Of a stretch of DNA of 64,000 nt, positions 43,497 to 52,798 are shown piece by piece; the first letter of the stretch is position 1; each line of letters begins with the position of its first letter. A program made the translations under genes and the position numbers. The stretch is from a methanogenic archaeon ISO4-H5 (GTDB lineage Archaea > Thermoplasmatota > Thermoplasmata > Methanomassiliicoccales > Methanomethylophilaceae), in the NCBI GenBank assembly GCA_001560915.1, contig CP014214.1:1612001-1676000 (forward strand), read 5' to 3'. The notes under the pieces were generated by a model. It was not told where the DNA came from. It was given only the letters and a program-made list of their open reading frames with translations, and made no database searches.

Positions 43497-44878
43497 AGAT
43501 CACCCGCACCAAGATCGCCCTGAGCGTCGTCGTGATGCTTGCCGTAGTGATACTCACCCCTGCCATGGGGCTGACCAACGCGGAGCGCGACGGAAGGAGC
43601 GGCGTGGTGCTGGACTTCGGTTACTGGAACACCGAATGGGTGACGATGGACTTCGGCGACGGGATGAACGGCTACCAGGCACTGGAGAAGGCCTGCGAGC
43701 TCAAGGGTTTCACGGTCACATACACGGACGATGCCCATACCCAGGTCTATTCGATCAACGACCAATCGAACCTCCAGGGAAAGAAATGGGGGATGTATAC
43801 CCTTCACGGAGGCGACTGGATCCCCTGTGACGATCCCTCCGGCATATCCCTGGGCAAGAACGAGATAATAACCTGGGCGAGAGCGAATGACTCGGAAGAT
43901 ATAGTTCCGGGCACCGACCAATCCGGGTTCTCGTACTACAGTTACGCGGACAACGGTTATTCCCTCAGGACCGGCGAGAAGCTCCGGGTGGTATCCCTGG
44001 CCCCGTCGGTGACCGAGACCATCTGCGCCATCGGCGGACTGGACTACATAGTCGGTACCGACCTGTACAGCAACTATCCCGAGGGAGTAACTCAGGCGAA
44101 GAATGACGGGAAGATCAAGAATGTCGGCGGATACTCGGACCCGAACTACGAATGGATAGTGAAGCTGGGTCCGGACGTGGTGTTCTGCGAAGGCGGCACC
44201 GGTGAGCACGTGGCCATGGCCGACAAACTCAGAAAATCCGGCATCGACTGCGTCGTGACATATGATGTCACGGACGTGGAGAAGCTGTACGACAACATCT
44301 GGATGGTTGCATCGGCGATGGGGCTCAGCGGGAACGCGAATTCGGTGATATCGGCATTCAGGGGCACGATGGATGCGGTCGCGGGAGTGATCGGATACCA
44401 GGCATCCGTCAGAACGTTCGTAGCCCTCTCTGCGGACCCTTCCCCTTGGACATCCGGATCCAATACCTTCGCATCCGACATAATCTCCAAGGTATCTGGA
44501 ACCAACGTGTTCGATTCGCAGTCGTCGTCTTGGTTCATGGTATCCAAGGAGCAGATCCACTCCAAACAGCCGCAGGTCATAATCATAGTACATGGCGGCG
44601 AGATAACGACACAGGAACAGTACGACCAGGTCATGGGCTGGATAGACCCCGTGTGGCAAGAGACTCCAGCGTACCGCAACGGCAACGTGTACCTGTTCAC
44701 CGGGAAGGCCGCTGATCTCCTGTCCAGGCCAGGGCCCAGATTGTGCGAGGCCGCGGAATTGCTCGGGAAGGCCCTGCACCCCGATGCCTTCCTGCAGAGG
44801 GACCCGCTGGATTCCATCCCGAAGTATCTGGGCAACGACTATGACATCTATCTGAAGTATCAGAGGGAGATAGCATGA
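43493..44878 (+). CDS. DUF4430-BtuF fusion substrate-binding protein (operon B, gene 3)
   Basis: 461 residues, same length and domains as 6115-7500: signal peptide, DUF4430-like domain (about 35-145) and Peripla_BP_2 domain (about 160-435) starting VVSLAPSVTETICAIGG. Only scattered conservative changes from copy A are seen in the binding domain, so both copies probably bind the same ligand. ATGA overlaps on both sides. Confidence 0.87.
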   Translation: MKITRTKIALSVVVMLAVVILTPAMGLTNAERDGRSGVVLDFGYWNTEWVTMDFGDGMNGYQALEKACELKGFTVTYTDDAHTQVYSINDQSNLQGKKWGMYTLHGGDWIPCDDPSGISLGKNEIITWARANDSEDIVPGTDQSGFSYYSYADNGYSLRTGEKLRVVSLAPSVTETICAIGGLDYIVGTDLYSNYPEGVTQAKNDGKIKNVGGYSDPNYEWIVKLGPDVVFCEGGTGEHVAMADKLRKSGIDCVVTYDVTDVEKLYDNIWMVASAMGLSGNANSVISAFRGTMDAVAGVIGYQASVRTFVALSADPSPWTSGSNTFASDIISKVSGTNVFDSQSSSWFMVSKEQIHSKQPQVIIIVHGGEITTQEQYDQVMGWIDPVWQETPAYRNGNVYLFTGKAADLLSRPGPRLCEAAELLGKALHPDAFLQRDPLDSIPKYLGNDYDIYLKYQREIA

Positions 44879-46722
44879 GGAGGGCCGCCATCATACTGAT
44901 CGCATTGCTGACGGCTCTGGCCGTGGTTCCCGTATCCTCTGCGGATTCTGCCGAGGACAGCGTGCTGGTGGATTTCGGGAACGGCTCATACCGCTGGTAT
45001 CCGAACAGCGGTGGATCCACTTTCGATGCAGTCCTGGATTCGTCAGTGGATTCCGGCACAGCGGATACGATCAGAAACGTGCACACCTCGGACTGCCATT
45101 GGAGACTGTTCGTCTGGAACGGCAGCTGGGAGGATAAGGGCACAGACCTTTCCGCAACATGCTCCGGGACCGTCGCGTTCGGATACTACCCGGAAGGGTT
45201 CGCACCCGTCTCCACCCCGGAGTACAGGGATTCCTGGACCACACTCGGCGGTTCGTCGACCGCGTCCAACATCTCCGTGTCCCACGGTCAGAAGAACCCG
45301 AAGGTCCCGGTGGAGTGGTACAACACATACACCACAGGATATGTCGACTCCGGATTGGTCGTGGCAGGGGATATGCTGTACCACACCACGGGAGGCGTCT
45401 ACGAGGGAGCAGGGGAGGATGCGGATGCCTGGGTCTACGGCCTGGACAGGTTCTCGGGTTCGGCAGTATGGAAGTACCACGGGACCAAGGGCGCAGGATA
45501 CGAGGTCACGACTCCGCTCATCGTCGGGGATTATCTCATCGTCACATTCACCTGCGGCGACGTCATCTGCTTCGACCGCCACACCGGGGCAGTGAAGGAT
45601 AAGATCACCGTGGACAACACCCCACCGCTGGACGGGGACGGGAACGTCGTATGGAACGGCAGGACCTTCTACACCGGAGGCACCACACCGGTATATGACT
45701 CCGGACGCATCTACTTCGGAACATCATCTGGAACCGTCAGATGCCTGGCACTTTCTTCCTCAGGGACATTCTCCGATGACTGGGAGTACGTGCCGCCATC
45801 GACAGTCGACGGCAGCCAATACACGGGCACCCGCGGATGCTTCTACTTCCATGCCCCGACAATCTATACCATAAGCGGACAGAGGATGCTGTTCATCGGG
45901 AACTACGACGGCTACGTACATGCCGTGAACGCGGATACGGGTAATCCCGTATGGGTGAAGAGGGTCATCGACATGACCGCCAACAACCGTGCCGCCCCTG
46001 GGACCCCTGGTTCCGCCGCATCGGTCTCGATGTCACCCGACGGATCGCACCTGCTGGTAGGGTGCACCGACGGTGCTCTTTTCTCGCTGGAAGGATACCT
46101 TCTGGCGCTCGATCCGCTCACAGGTAACGGACTCACCCGTTCGGACAGTTCCGAATGGAAACTGGACGGACTGTTCACATCCCCGGTGATTACCGCAGGC
46201 GGTTTCTACTCCTATGTGTCCCCGCTATCCGCAGGTTCGGACACCTTCCCGAAGGCCGGCGGCGGAGACGATACCGTCACCAATTCCGTCTATTTCTTCG
46301 ACTGGGACGGGAAGGTCGTCTGGAAGACGGGAGAGTATCAGATGATCAAAGGTGCGCTGACGATGGATGCCGACGGCATCCTGTACGGCACCGATTACTC
46401 CGCCGGGAGCTTCTGGCCCACCGGCGGCGCTCTGACCGCATGGGATTCCAGCGACGGTTCGGAGTTATGGAGGGTCCTGCTCTCACCCTATACCCAGGAC
46501 TCGTATTCCATGGTGCAGCCGACCGTCATCGACGGCAAGATCTACACCGGCAACGACTTCGGTGCAGTATACTGCCTGAGCGACGTGAAGGGCGAAGGCA
46601 CCGAAGAGGAGAGGGTGCAGGCGCTGCAGTCGGTGGGATTCGCCCACTGGTCGTGGTATCTCACCGTGGCTGTGGCCGCCGTAACGATAGCGGGATTCGC
46701 CATATTGTACAGGAGGGGCTGA
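44875..46722 (+). CDS. Membrane-anchored PQQ-like beta-propeller protein (operon B, gene 4)
   Basis: 615 residues, paralogue of 7497-9344: signal peptide, N-terminal beta-domain, propeller (about 130-575) and a C-terminal transmembrane helix with the YRRG tail. ATG 44875 overlaps the previous stop. No gap to the permease gene. Confidence 0.86.
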   Translation: MRRAAIILIALLTALAVVPVSSADSAEDSVLVDFGNGSYRWYPNSGGSTFDAVLDSSVDSGTADTIRNVHTSDCHWRLFVWNGSWEDKGTDLSATCSGTVAFGYYPEGFAPVSTPEYRDSWTTLGGSSTASNISVSHGQKNPKVPVEWYNTYTTGYVDSGLVVAGDMLYHTTGGVYEGAGEDADAWVYGLDRFSGSAVWKYHGTKGAGYEVTTPLIVGDYLIVTFTCGDVICFDRHTGAVKDKITVDNTPPLDGDGNVVWNGRTFYTGGTTPVYDSGRIYFGTSSGTVRCLALSSSGTFSDDWEYVPPSTVDGSQYTGTRGCFYFHAPTIYTISGQRMLFIGNYDGYVHAVNADTGNPVWVKRVIDMTANNRAAPGTPGSAASVSMSPDGSHLLVGCTDGALFSLEGYLLALDPLTGNGLTRSDSSEWKLDGLFTSPVITAGGFYSYVSPLSAGSDTFPKAGGGDDTVTNSVYFFDWDGKVVWKTGEYQMIKGALTMDADGILYGTDYSAGSFWPTGGALTAWDSSDGSELWRVLLSPYTQDSYSMVQPTVIDGKIYTGNDFGAVYCLSDVKGEGTEEERVQALQSVGFAHWSWYLTVAVAAVTIAGFAILYRRG

Positions 46723-47859
46723 ATGGCTGAAAAAGGAAAACTGTTCACTTCGCTGAAGAAGGGATACAAGGGACTGAAGGAGGACCTGGGTTCGCAGGAC
46801 GACTCCGAGATTGCAAGGAAGAAGAAGAGGTTCACTCTGATAGTGATATTCGGACTGGTCATGTCGGTGATCGCGTTCCTGATATCCATCTCGATATCAT
46901 CCGGAGGTGTTATCCCAGTATCCGAGGCGGTCTCGGCGCTGTTCTCCTCCATAGGCAAGGCCTTCAGCGGCGACAGGAACCTGGATATGATCGAGCTGTA
47001 CATCTACAACGCCAGACTCCCCAGGACCATCGCCGCCATCGCGGTGGGTGCCGGACTGGCCGTTGCGGGATGTATGTATCAGGCGATCATCCGCAACCCC
47101 CTTGTCGACCCATATATCACGGGAGTGTCCTCGGGTGCAGGGTGTCTCGCCATGGCCGCCACCGCACTTGGGTTCAGCATACCCTTCCTTGCTGACAACA
47201 CCCTGTACATCATCCCCGTGGTAGCGATCATCGGAGGTATCGTGGCATTCTTCATCACCATGACCGTCGCGGAGGGATCCGGCGGATCCTCCATCAACTA
47301 CATCCTTGCAGGAACCATCGTCGGTTTCGCGTTCTCCTCCGTGCAGACCATCTTCATGAGCATGGGGAAGGACAATCTGACGGACGTGATGTGGTGGCTG
47401 TACGGAAGCTTCGCCAACATCACCTGGGAGAACGCATGGATCATATTCATCCCCGCGATGGGCATTGCCATCGTGGCCATGATCTGGGCGAGGGAGTTCA
47501 ACCTGTACTCCATGGGTGAGGATCAGGCCGCCCAGCTCGGTCTCAACGTGAAGAGATTCAAGAGACTGACCATGATTACCGCATCCATCCTCACCGCACT
47601 CTGCGTTGCGTTTGTCGGTATCATCGGATTCGTCGGACTCGTTGTACCGCACGCGTGCCGTATGGCCCTCGGTAGCGACCACAGGCTAATTATGCCTGCA
47701 TCCGTGGTCATCGGTGCGATGCTTATGCTGTTCGCAGATCTGGTGGCGAGGACCGTGATGTCCCCTGCAGAACTGCCCGTGGGTGCCATCACGGCGATCA
47801 TCGGTACCCCGGTATTCGCTTACATGCTCATGAAGAGGGGGCGCAACTATGACGGATGA
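46723..47859 (+). CDS. FecCD/BtuC-type ABC transporter permease (operon B, gene 5)
   Basis: 378 residues and about ten membrane helices, with NPLVDPYITGVSSGAG and GLVVPHACR as in copy A. By eye about ten residues differ from copy A, most in the first 50 residues, while the DNA shows many silent changes. The ATPase gene starts 11 bp before its end. Confidence 0.93.
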   Translation: MAEKGKLFTSLKKGYKGLKEDLGSQDDSEIARKKKRFTLIVIFGLVMSVIAFLISISISSGGVIPVSEAVSALFSSIGKAFSGDRNLDMIELYIYNARLPRTIAAIAVGAGLAVAGCMYQAIIRNPLVDPYITGVSSGAGCLAMAATALGFSIPFLADNTLYIIPVVAIIGGIVAFFITMTVAEGSGGSSINYILAGTIVGFAFSSVQTIFMSMGKDNLTDVMWWLYGSFANITWENAWIIFIPAMGIAIVAMIWAREFNLYSMGEDQAAQLGLNVKRFKRLTMITASILTALCVAFVGIIGFVGLVVPHACRMALGSDHRLIMPASVVIGAMLMLFADLVARTVMSPAELPVGAITAIIGTPVFAYMLMKRGRNYDG

Positions 47860-48649
47860 AACTCCTCTCCTGAAGATTCAGGGACTTATCAAGGACTTCG
47901 GGGATTTCAGAGCCCTAAAGGGTATCGACCTGGAGTTCGGAAAGGGCCTCCTAGTAGGGCTCATCGGCCCCAACGGATGCGGCAAATCCACCATGATGAA
48001 GTGCATCAGCCGCCTGCATCCTCAGACATCAGGTACAATCGAAGTGGACGGGAAGAACGTCTCCGAGATGAAGCCTGCGGAGGTCGCCAAGATGGTGGCC
48101 ACCGTTCCCGCTGAAGCGGGACAGACCTTCGGCATAAGCGTCATGGACATGGTGATGCTCGGAAGGTATCCTTTCGTCGAGAAGATATGGTGGGAGAACC
48201 CCGAAGACGAGAGGGTCACCATCGAGGCAATGAAGACGTTCGGCATAGATCACCTCAGACGGAAACAGGTGGCGCTCTGCTCCTCCGGAGAAAGGCAGCG
48301 TGCACTGATCGCTAAAGCATACGTCCAGCAGCCCAAGCTCATGTTGGTCGACGAGCCCACGTCGCACCTCGATATGAAATACAAACTCCAGGTCATGGAA
48401 TACCTGCAGAAGATGGCCAGATCGGACATGACCGTCATAGTGGCCGAACACGACATCTCACTGATGGCAAGGTACTGCGACGTCTGTGTCATCATGAAGA
48501 AGGGCGAGATCGTGGCCGTGGGCGACCCCAAGGAGATCATCACCGAGGACCTGATACGCGACGTATACGACGTGGAGGCACGCGTCGGATTGGATGTGGA
48601 TGGGGAGATATACGTACTGCCCAAGAGGTACGTCGAGGGCAGCCTTTGA
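47849..48649 (+). CDS. BtuD/FepC-type ABC transporter ATPase (operon B, gene 6)
   Basis: 266 residues with Walker A GPNGCGKS, signature CSSGERQR, Walker B LMLVDEPTSHLD and the switch His in VAEHD. About a dozen residues differ from copy A. It ends the operon; the minus-strand Fic gene begins to converge on it 17 bp after its stop. Confidence 0.94.
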   Translation: MTDETPLLKIQGLIKDFGDFRALKGIDLEFGKGLLVGLIGPNGCGKSTMMKCISRLHPQTSGTIEVDGKNVSEMKPAEVAKMVATVPAEAGQTFGISVMDMVMLGRYPFVEKIWWENPEDERVTIEAMKTFGIDHLRRKQVALCSSGERQRALIAKAYVQQPKLMLVDEPTSHLDMKYKLQVMEYLQKMARSDMTVIVAEHDISLMARYCDVCVIMKKGEIVAVGDPKEIITEDLIRDVYDVEARVGLDVDGEIYVLPKRYVEGSL

Positions 48650-48666
48650 CTGCTCCTCGACAGCCC

Positions 48667-49947
48667 TCATTTCTTCCCCTTCACCGCATAGGTGTACATA
48701 TGCTTGTGTCCTTCTTTGGAGGATTCTTTCACATACCCCTTACCGATCAACAAGTTTACGTCATTGCGTATCGTCTGAGGAGAGACCCCTGACTTCGAGG
48801 CCAACTCGTAAACACTCTGTGGACCATCCGAATTCATCAAAGATACCAATATATCCGTCTGTCTCTGGGTTATATCTCCCGCATCAGTCAAATCCCTTAC
48901 ATGCCTACGCTCATCGATCTTCTCTCTGAGATAATTCGTGAATATCTCGATGGACAGCATTACCATCCTGATGTTATAGTCAATGAAGTAGGTCACGTCA
49001 TTACCGTCGGTCTCGCACAGCTGGTATGCTTCCTCGTAACCCCCTTTGTGCTCCTTTATCGCCTTAGATATCGAAAGGTATTCCATCACCGAATATCCCT
49101 CTCTCATCGTATACCAATAGAAAAGCGATCTGGAGACACGTCCGTTACCGTCCATGAATGGATGGATGTAAGCAACGATGAAATGAAGCAGTATCCCCTT
49201 GATTATCGGATGGATGTAATCACTCTCATCGTTGACAAATCTACAGAGGCCGTCTATCATCGGGTCGATGAGTTCGTACGAAACAGGTTCGTGATATGTC
49301 TCCCCTGTGAGTATGTCGCGAACCGCGATAGAATTATCCTTGCGGAAATTCCCCTCATATCCGGGGTCTTCCAGCGTATCATGCGTGACTATGCCGTGCA
49401 GCTCCCTGATGAATTCTGGAGAAAGAGCCCTGTCCAGATTGGATCTTATGAACTCCATGGCACGATAGTTGTCCAGGATCATCCTTTCCGATCTATTCTT
49501 AGGATCTATCTTATCACGTAGCATCCTCTTAGCAACTTTTGTTGTTGTAGCGGCACCCTCCATCTGACTGGATGCTATGGACTCTTCCATCATGGAACTG
49601 ATGGACAGCATCATCTTCCTCTTGTCATCGAAACCGTTAATCGGCAACAGGCCTGTGGACAATGCCATATCTATCTGGTGCAGAGGCTTCTGGAATCTGT
49701 CCAATAGGTTATATGATATAGAGAGATCCCCAATGTTTACCCTCTTGCAAGTATTCAATCTCATGATCTTCATGAGATACCAGAGACTTTCACGACCATA
49801 ATGACCGCAATCATAATATTGGAGTTTATCCCAGTGAATATACTTTTCATTGTAGTTCCTTGCCAGATCCATGGAATTGGGATCGAACAGTATCTCTGGA
49901 CTTGGCTTGATCTGCGACAGATCTGGAGCATTTTTTGGTCTCTTCAT
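48667..49947 (-). CDS. Fic family protein (AMP-transferase type) with winged-helix tail
   Basis: This 426-residue protein has a Fic core motif HPFMDGNGR (262-270) with the catalytic His and the nucleotide-binding GNGR, and an N-terminal inhibitory helix SSQMEG (126-131) fitting the (S/T)xxxE(G/N) rule of self-inhibited class II Fic proteins. A winged-helix domain closes the protein (about 360-415, SVYELASKSGVSPQTIRNDV). Such proteins AMPylate targets or act as regulated toxins. The gene exists only in copy B, between the ATPase and zinc-ribbon genes, and points against the flanking genes, so it is an insertion. Confidence 0.9.
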   Translation of the reverse strand: MKRPKNAPDLSQIKPSPEILFDPNSMDLARNYNEKYIHWDKLQYYDCGHYGRESLWYLMKIMRLNTCKRVNIGDLSISYNLLDRFQKPLHQIDMALSTGLLPINGFDDKRKMMLSISSMMEESIASSQMEGAATTTKVAKRMLRDKIDPKNRSERMILDNYRAMEFIRSNLDRALSPEFIRELHGIVTHDTLEDPGYEGNFRKDNSIAVRDILTGETYHEPVSYELIDPMIDGLCRFVNDESDYIHPIIKGILLHFIVAYIHPFMDGNGRVSRSLFYWYTMREGYSVMEYLSISKAIKEHKGGYEEAYQLCETDGNDVTYFIDYNIRMVMLSIEIFTNYLREKIDERRHVRDLTDAGDITQRQTDILVSLMNSDGPQSVYELASKSGVSPQTIRNDVNLLIGKGYVKESSKEGHKHMYTYAVKGKK

Positions 49948-49973
49948 GTTTCTTCAAATAACGTCTAAATATT

Positions 49974-50041
49974 AAAAAATTATTTTTTTGAAATTTGAAG
50001 TTGTTTGAAGTTTCGTCTCTAACAACCCATATAACATATGG
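49974..50041 (+). promoter_or_regulatory. Promoter of the zinc-ribbon gene (B)
   Basis: AAAAAATTATTTTTTTG then AAATTTGAAGTT, a 20-bp insert relative to copy A, then AACAACCCATATAACAT into GGATG. The AT-rich box and last 20 bases match copy A. It also lies just upstream of the divergent Fic gene. Confidence 0.5.
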
Positions 50042-51331
50042 ATGTATACTCCAAAATATTCGGGTGCTCAAATGAATGAGAACGAATCCTGGAACGGAAG
50101 GAAACTGTACTGCTACATGTGCGGACACTTCTGGACCGTACGCAACGACAAGCCTCCGAGGACCTGTCCCAGATGCCGTTCCTCACGCTATAATACGCCG
50201 ATAAAGAGGGAGCACAAATGTACCTATTGCGGGAACGTCTGGACACTCGGATCGATCACAGACAAGTGCCCCGAATGCGGGCATACCTTCAGCATGTTCT
50301 CCGATTCCAAGGTATGCCACTGCAACCAATGCGATCATGAATGGCTTCCGCGTACCGACAAGGTTCCCGAGAGATGCCCCAAATGCGATTCCCACAACTG
50401 GAACGACAAGAAACTGAACCAGTTCATGTGCAGGAGATGCGGATTCGTCTGGAGGAACAAGGTCGATAACCCCAAGAAATGCCCCAGATGCTTCTCCACC
50501 AAATGGAACGAGATGACCTTCAAGCTCCAATGCAAGAGATGCGGGCACAAATGGATGTCCACCAACCCGGAGGGATCCAAGGGGGTGAAGGTGTGTCCCG
50601 TCTGCAAATCACCGAATTGGAACGAACCTCCTAAGACCCTCAGATGCTCCAACTGCGGGACCGTCTATATCCATCAGAAGAAAGGGAGCCAATGCCCAAA
50701 CTGTTCCGAGAAGCACAAGGGTCTGGCCGTGAAGAACTACCACTGCGAATTCTGCCATGCGGAATGGACCTCGCTCTCCACTAACACCCCGATATGTCCC
50801 AATTGCGGCATACCTCTGAATCTCTTGCCGACCTTCGCCCTGGAGGGTTCGGCAACGCTCTGGATGAATGGTTCCGTCAAGCTGACCTATACCGATCTGT
50901 ACGATTACGGGTGCATATACCTATGGCATGATGATTACCCCGTAGCGGCGATCGGATTGGAGACCTTCCTCAAAGGGACCAGGCTCACCGTCTCAGACAT
51001 CACGATCAGAGCTCTGTCCATCGAATACGATGAGTTCTGGGGAGAGGTTGCGGACTACATATACAAACACCGCGACGAATACCGTGAGAACATACCCTAT
51101 TTCATGAAACGCCTGGGGCTCTGCGAAGAGGACGCAGAGGTACTGGCACTCCACTTCATGGGATTCTGCCCCGAGGTCATAGCCATCCGTCTCCAGAGAC
51201 CTATAAAGGACATAAGGGAGGTATTCGACAGGATAATGAAGGCGTATTCCGACAACGGGATAGTGGTCAACGATTCCATCTTCACAGAGGACCCCATCGC
51301 ACTATACGAATCCGCGGACGGATGCCTCTGA
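50042..51331 (+). CDS. Seven-zinc-ribbon protein with C-terminal HTH (B)
   Basis: 429 residues, paralogue of 11642-12931. All seven CxxC...CxxC zinc ribbons and their spacing are kept, and the HTH-like part near the C-terminus reads LGLCEEDAEVLALHFMG. It starts MYTP, as in the other three zinc-ribbon genes. It is more diverged from its copy A partner than the transporter proteins are, so the two may have different targets. Confidence 0.8.
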   Translation: MYTPKYSGAQMNENESWNGRKLYCYMCGHFWTVRNDKPPRTCPRCRSSRYNTPIKREHKCTYCGNVWTLGSITDKCPECGHTFSMFSDSKVCHCNQCDHEWLPRTDKVPERCPKCDSHNWNDKKLNQFMCRRCGFVWRNKVDNPKKCPRCFSTKWNEMTFKLQCKRCGHKWMSTNPEGSKGVKVCPVCKSPNWNEPPKTLRCSNCGTVYIHQKKGSQCPNCSEKHKGLAVKNYHCEFCHAEWTSLSTNTPICPNCGIPLNLLPTFALEGSATLWMNGSVKLTYTDLYDYGCIYLWHDDYPVAAIGLETFLKGTRLTVSDITIRALSIEYDEFWGEVADYIYKHRDEYRENIPYFMKRLGLCEEDAEVLALHFMGFCPEVIAIRLQRPIKDIREVFDRIMKAYSDNGIVVNDSIFTEDPIALYESADGCL

Positions 51332-51429
51332 CGGTTCCGGTGTAATGAGAGCATTATCCTTTTGTCACCTACTGATTGTCAATATCTTACATAATATGGC
51401 GATTTACAGGGCCATTACCTACCGATTAT

Positions 51430-51474
51430 CAAGAAATTCCAAATAAGATAGTTAAACCCGTCGGGCCTATATGG
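51430..51474 (+). promoter_or_regulatory. Promoter of the second zinc-ribbon gene (B)
   Basis: TTCCAAATAAGATAGTTAAA at about 51437-51456 is identical to the box before 13088, followed by ATATGG and the ATG. No ribosome site; leaderless start likely. Confidence 0.5.
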
Positions 51475-52215
51475 ATGTATACTCCAATTAGAGGTGGGCA
51501 CTTGGACGAGAGCACTTTCCAGGAAGGCATGGCACGCCTGATACGGATCACCAACAAGAATCGACAGACCGACGGCGCCGATGCCGTCTCTCCGGAAGCT
51601 GTCGGTGGGTATCACATATGCAAAATGTGCAATCATGTTTGGAAAATTCGCAGATCTAACCCCAATCCCAAATCGTGTCCGAGTTGCCATTCCACCATAT
51701 GGAACAGTGCTCTGGCAAGGAAACTGAGATGCTACAGATGCGGTCACGAATGGGTCACCAACATAAAACATCCGACGATGTGCCCACATTGCAAATCCAG
51801 AACCTACGACTCCGAGACACTGACTGTATCCTGCAAAAGATGCGGCAGCCGTTGGGAGGATGACATGAACAGGACCGAGGTTAACTGTCCGAAATGCGGA
51901 ACGATCTCCCGCGATGATATCAAGATCGTACCCCGGGCCGATAACCCTGAACCCGATAATGATCGGAAACCGACAGGCAACCCTCCGCCCATAGGCTGCA
52001 CGGACGTGGAGAGACTGTCCGAACAGCCCGATGATTACTCCAGACTGGTCTACCTGAACAAGATCGGATTCGGACCGACGGAAGCGGATATCCTCGTCCG
52101 CTACATGAACGAACAGAAACCTGTGGATATAGCGTTGGAACTCGGCATCCCCCTGGGTGTCGTGTTCGAGACCATAGTGCCGTACATAGATGCGGCTGGA
52201 ACGGAAGCACATTGA
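51475..52215 (+). CDS. Three-zinc-ribbon protein with C-terminal HTH (B)
   Basis: 246 residues, same length as 13088-13828. Three zinc ribbons with the cysteines at the same places (CKMCNHVW, CYRCGHEW, CKRCGSRW as first halves), a variable linker and the same C-terminal HTH-like region (FGPTEADILVRYMNEQKPVD). ATG 51475 is chosen for the conserved MYTP start rather than a 33-codon upstream extension. The DUF4443 gene follows after 1 bp. Confidence 0.8.
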   Translation: MYTPIRGGHLDESTFQEGMARLIRITNKNRQTDGADAVSPEAVGGYHICKMCNHVWKIRRSNPNPKSCPSCHSTIWNSALARKLRCYRCGHEWVTNIKHPTMCPHCKSRTYDSETLTVSCKRCGSRWEDDMNRTEVNCPKCGTISRDDIKIVPRADNPEPDNDRKPTGNPPPIGCTDVERLSEQPDDYSRLVYLNKIGFGPTEADILVRYMNEQKPVDIALELGIPLGVVFETIVPYIDAAGTEAH

Positions 52216-52216
52216 C

Positions 52217-52798
52217 ATGAAGTGGACCACGGAGAACAAGAACGGCCCGGCGGCAAGGCACTCGGATGCACACCTCTTCGCCGCCTTAAGCATCATATCC
52301 GAAAAGGAATGCATCAGCCGCAGCGATCTGTCGGAGGAACTGGGACTCGGCGAAGGAAGCACACGTAACCTCATCAAGACCATGCGTACCTGGAAACAGA
52401 TAGATGTCCGCCAGACAGGAATCAGATTATCGTCACTCGGCAGGGAAACGCTCGAGACTCTCCCAATCAGATTCGTCAGCATCTCCAATCACGAATACGT
52501 AAGGGGCGAATACCAGCAGGGAATCATCATCAAGGGCAGATCCGAGGATATCCAGAACGGAATGAAACAAAGGGATATAGGCATCAAGTACGGATCCGAC
52601 GGAGCTTCGGTATTCATTATGAGGAACGGCTCCATTATATTCCCGAAAGACGTAAACGTGGATGAAAGCGATCCGGAGTTCGCGAAGGAGATCCGCTCCA
52701 CCGGGATGTCCGAGGGGGATGTACTGATAATCGTCGGTTCGGACAGTCTCCCGACGTCCAGGATCGCCGCGGCAGGGATCGGGCTGGAAACCATATGA
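52217..52798 (+). CDS. DUF4443 protein with N-terminal winged helix (B)
   Basis: 193 residues, paralogue of 13830-14411: winged helix (about 15-65, SRSDLSEELGLGEGSTRN) and DUF4443 (about 70-193, ending SRIAAAGIGLETI). The MKWTTE start matches copy A; an upstream in-frame start would run into the previous gene. ATGA overlap with the LRR gene. Confidence 0.85.
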   Translation: MKWTTENKNGPAARHSDAHLFAALSIISEKECISRSDLSEELGLGEGSTRNLIKTMRTWKQIDVRQTGIRLSSLGRETLETLPIRFVSISNHEYVRGEYQQGIIIKGRSEDIQNGMKQRDIGIKYGSDGASVFIMRNGSIIFPKDVNVDESDPEFAKEIRSTGMSEGDVLIIVGSDSLPTSRIAAAGIGLETI

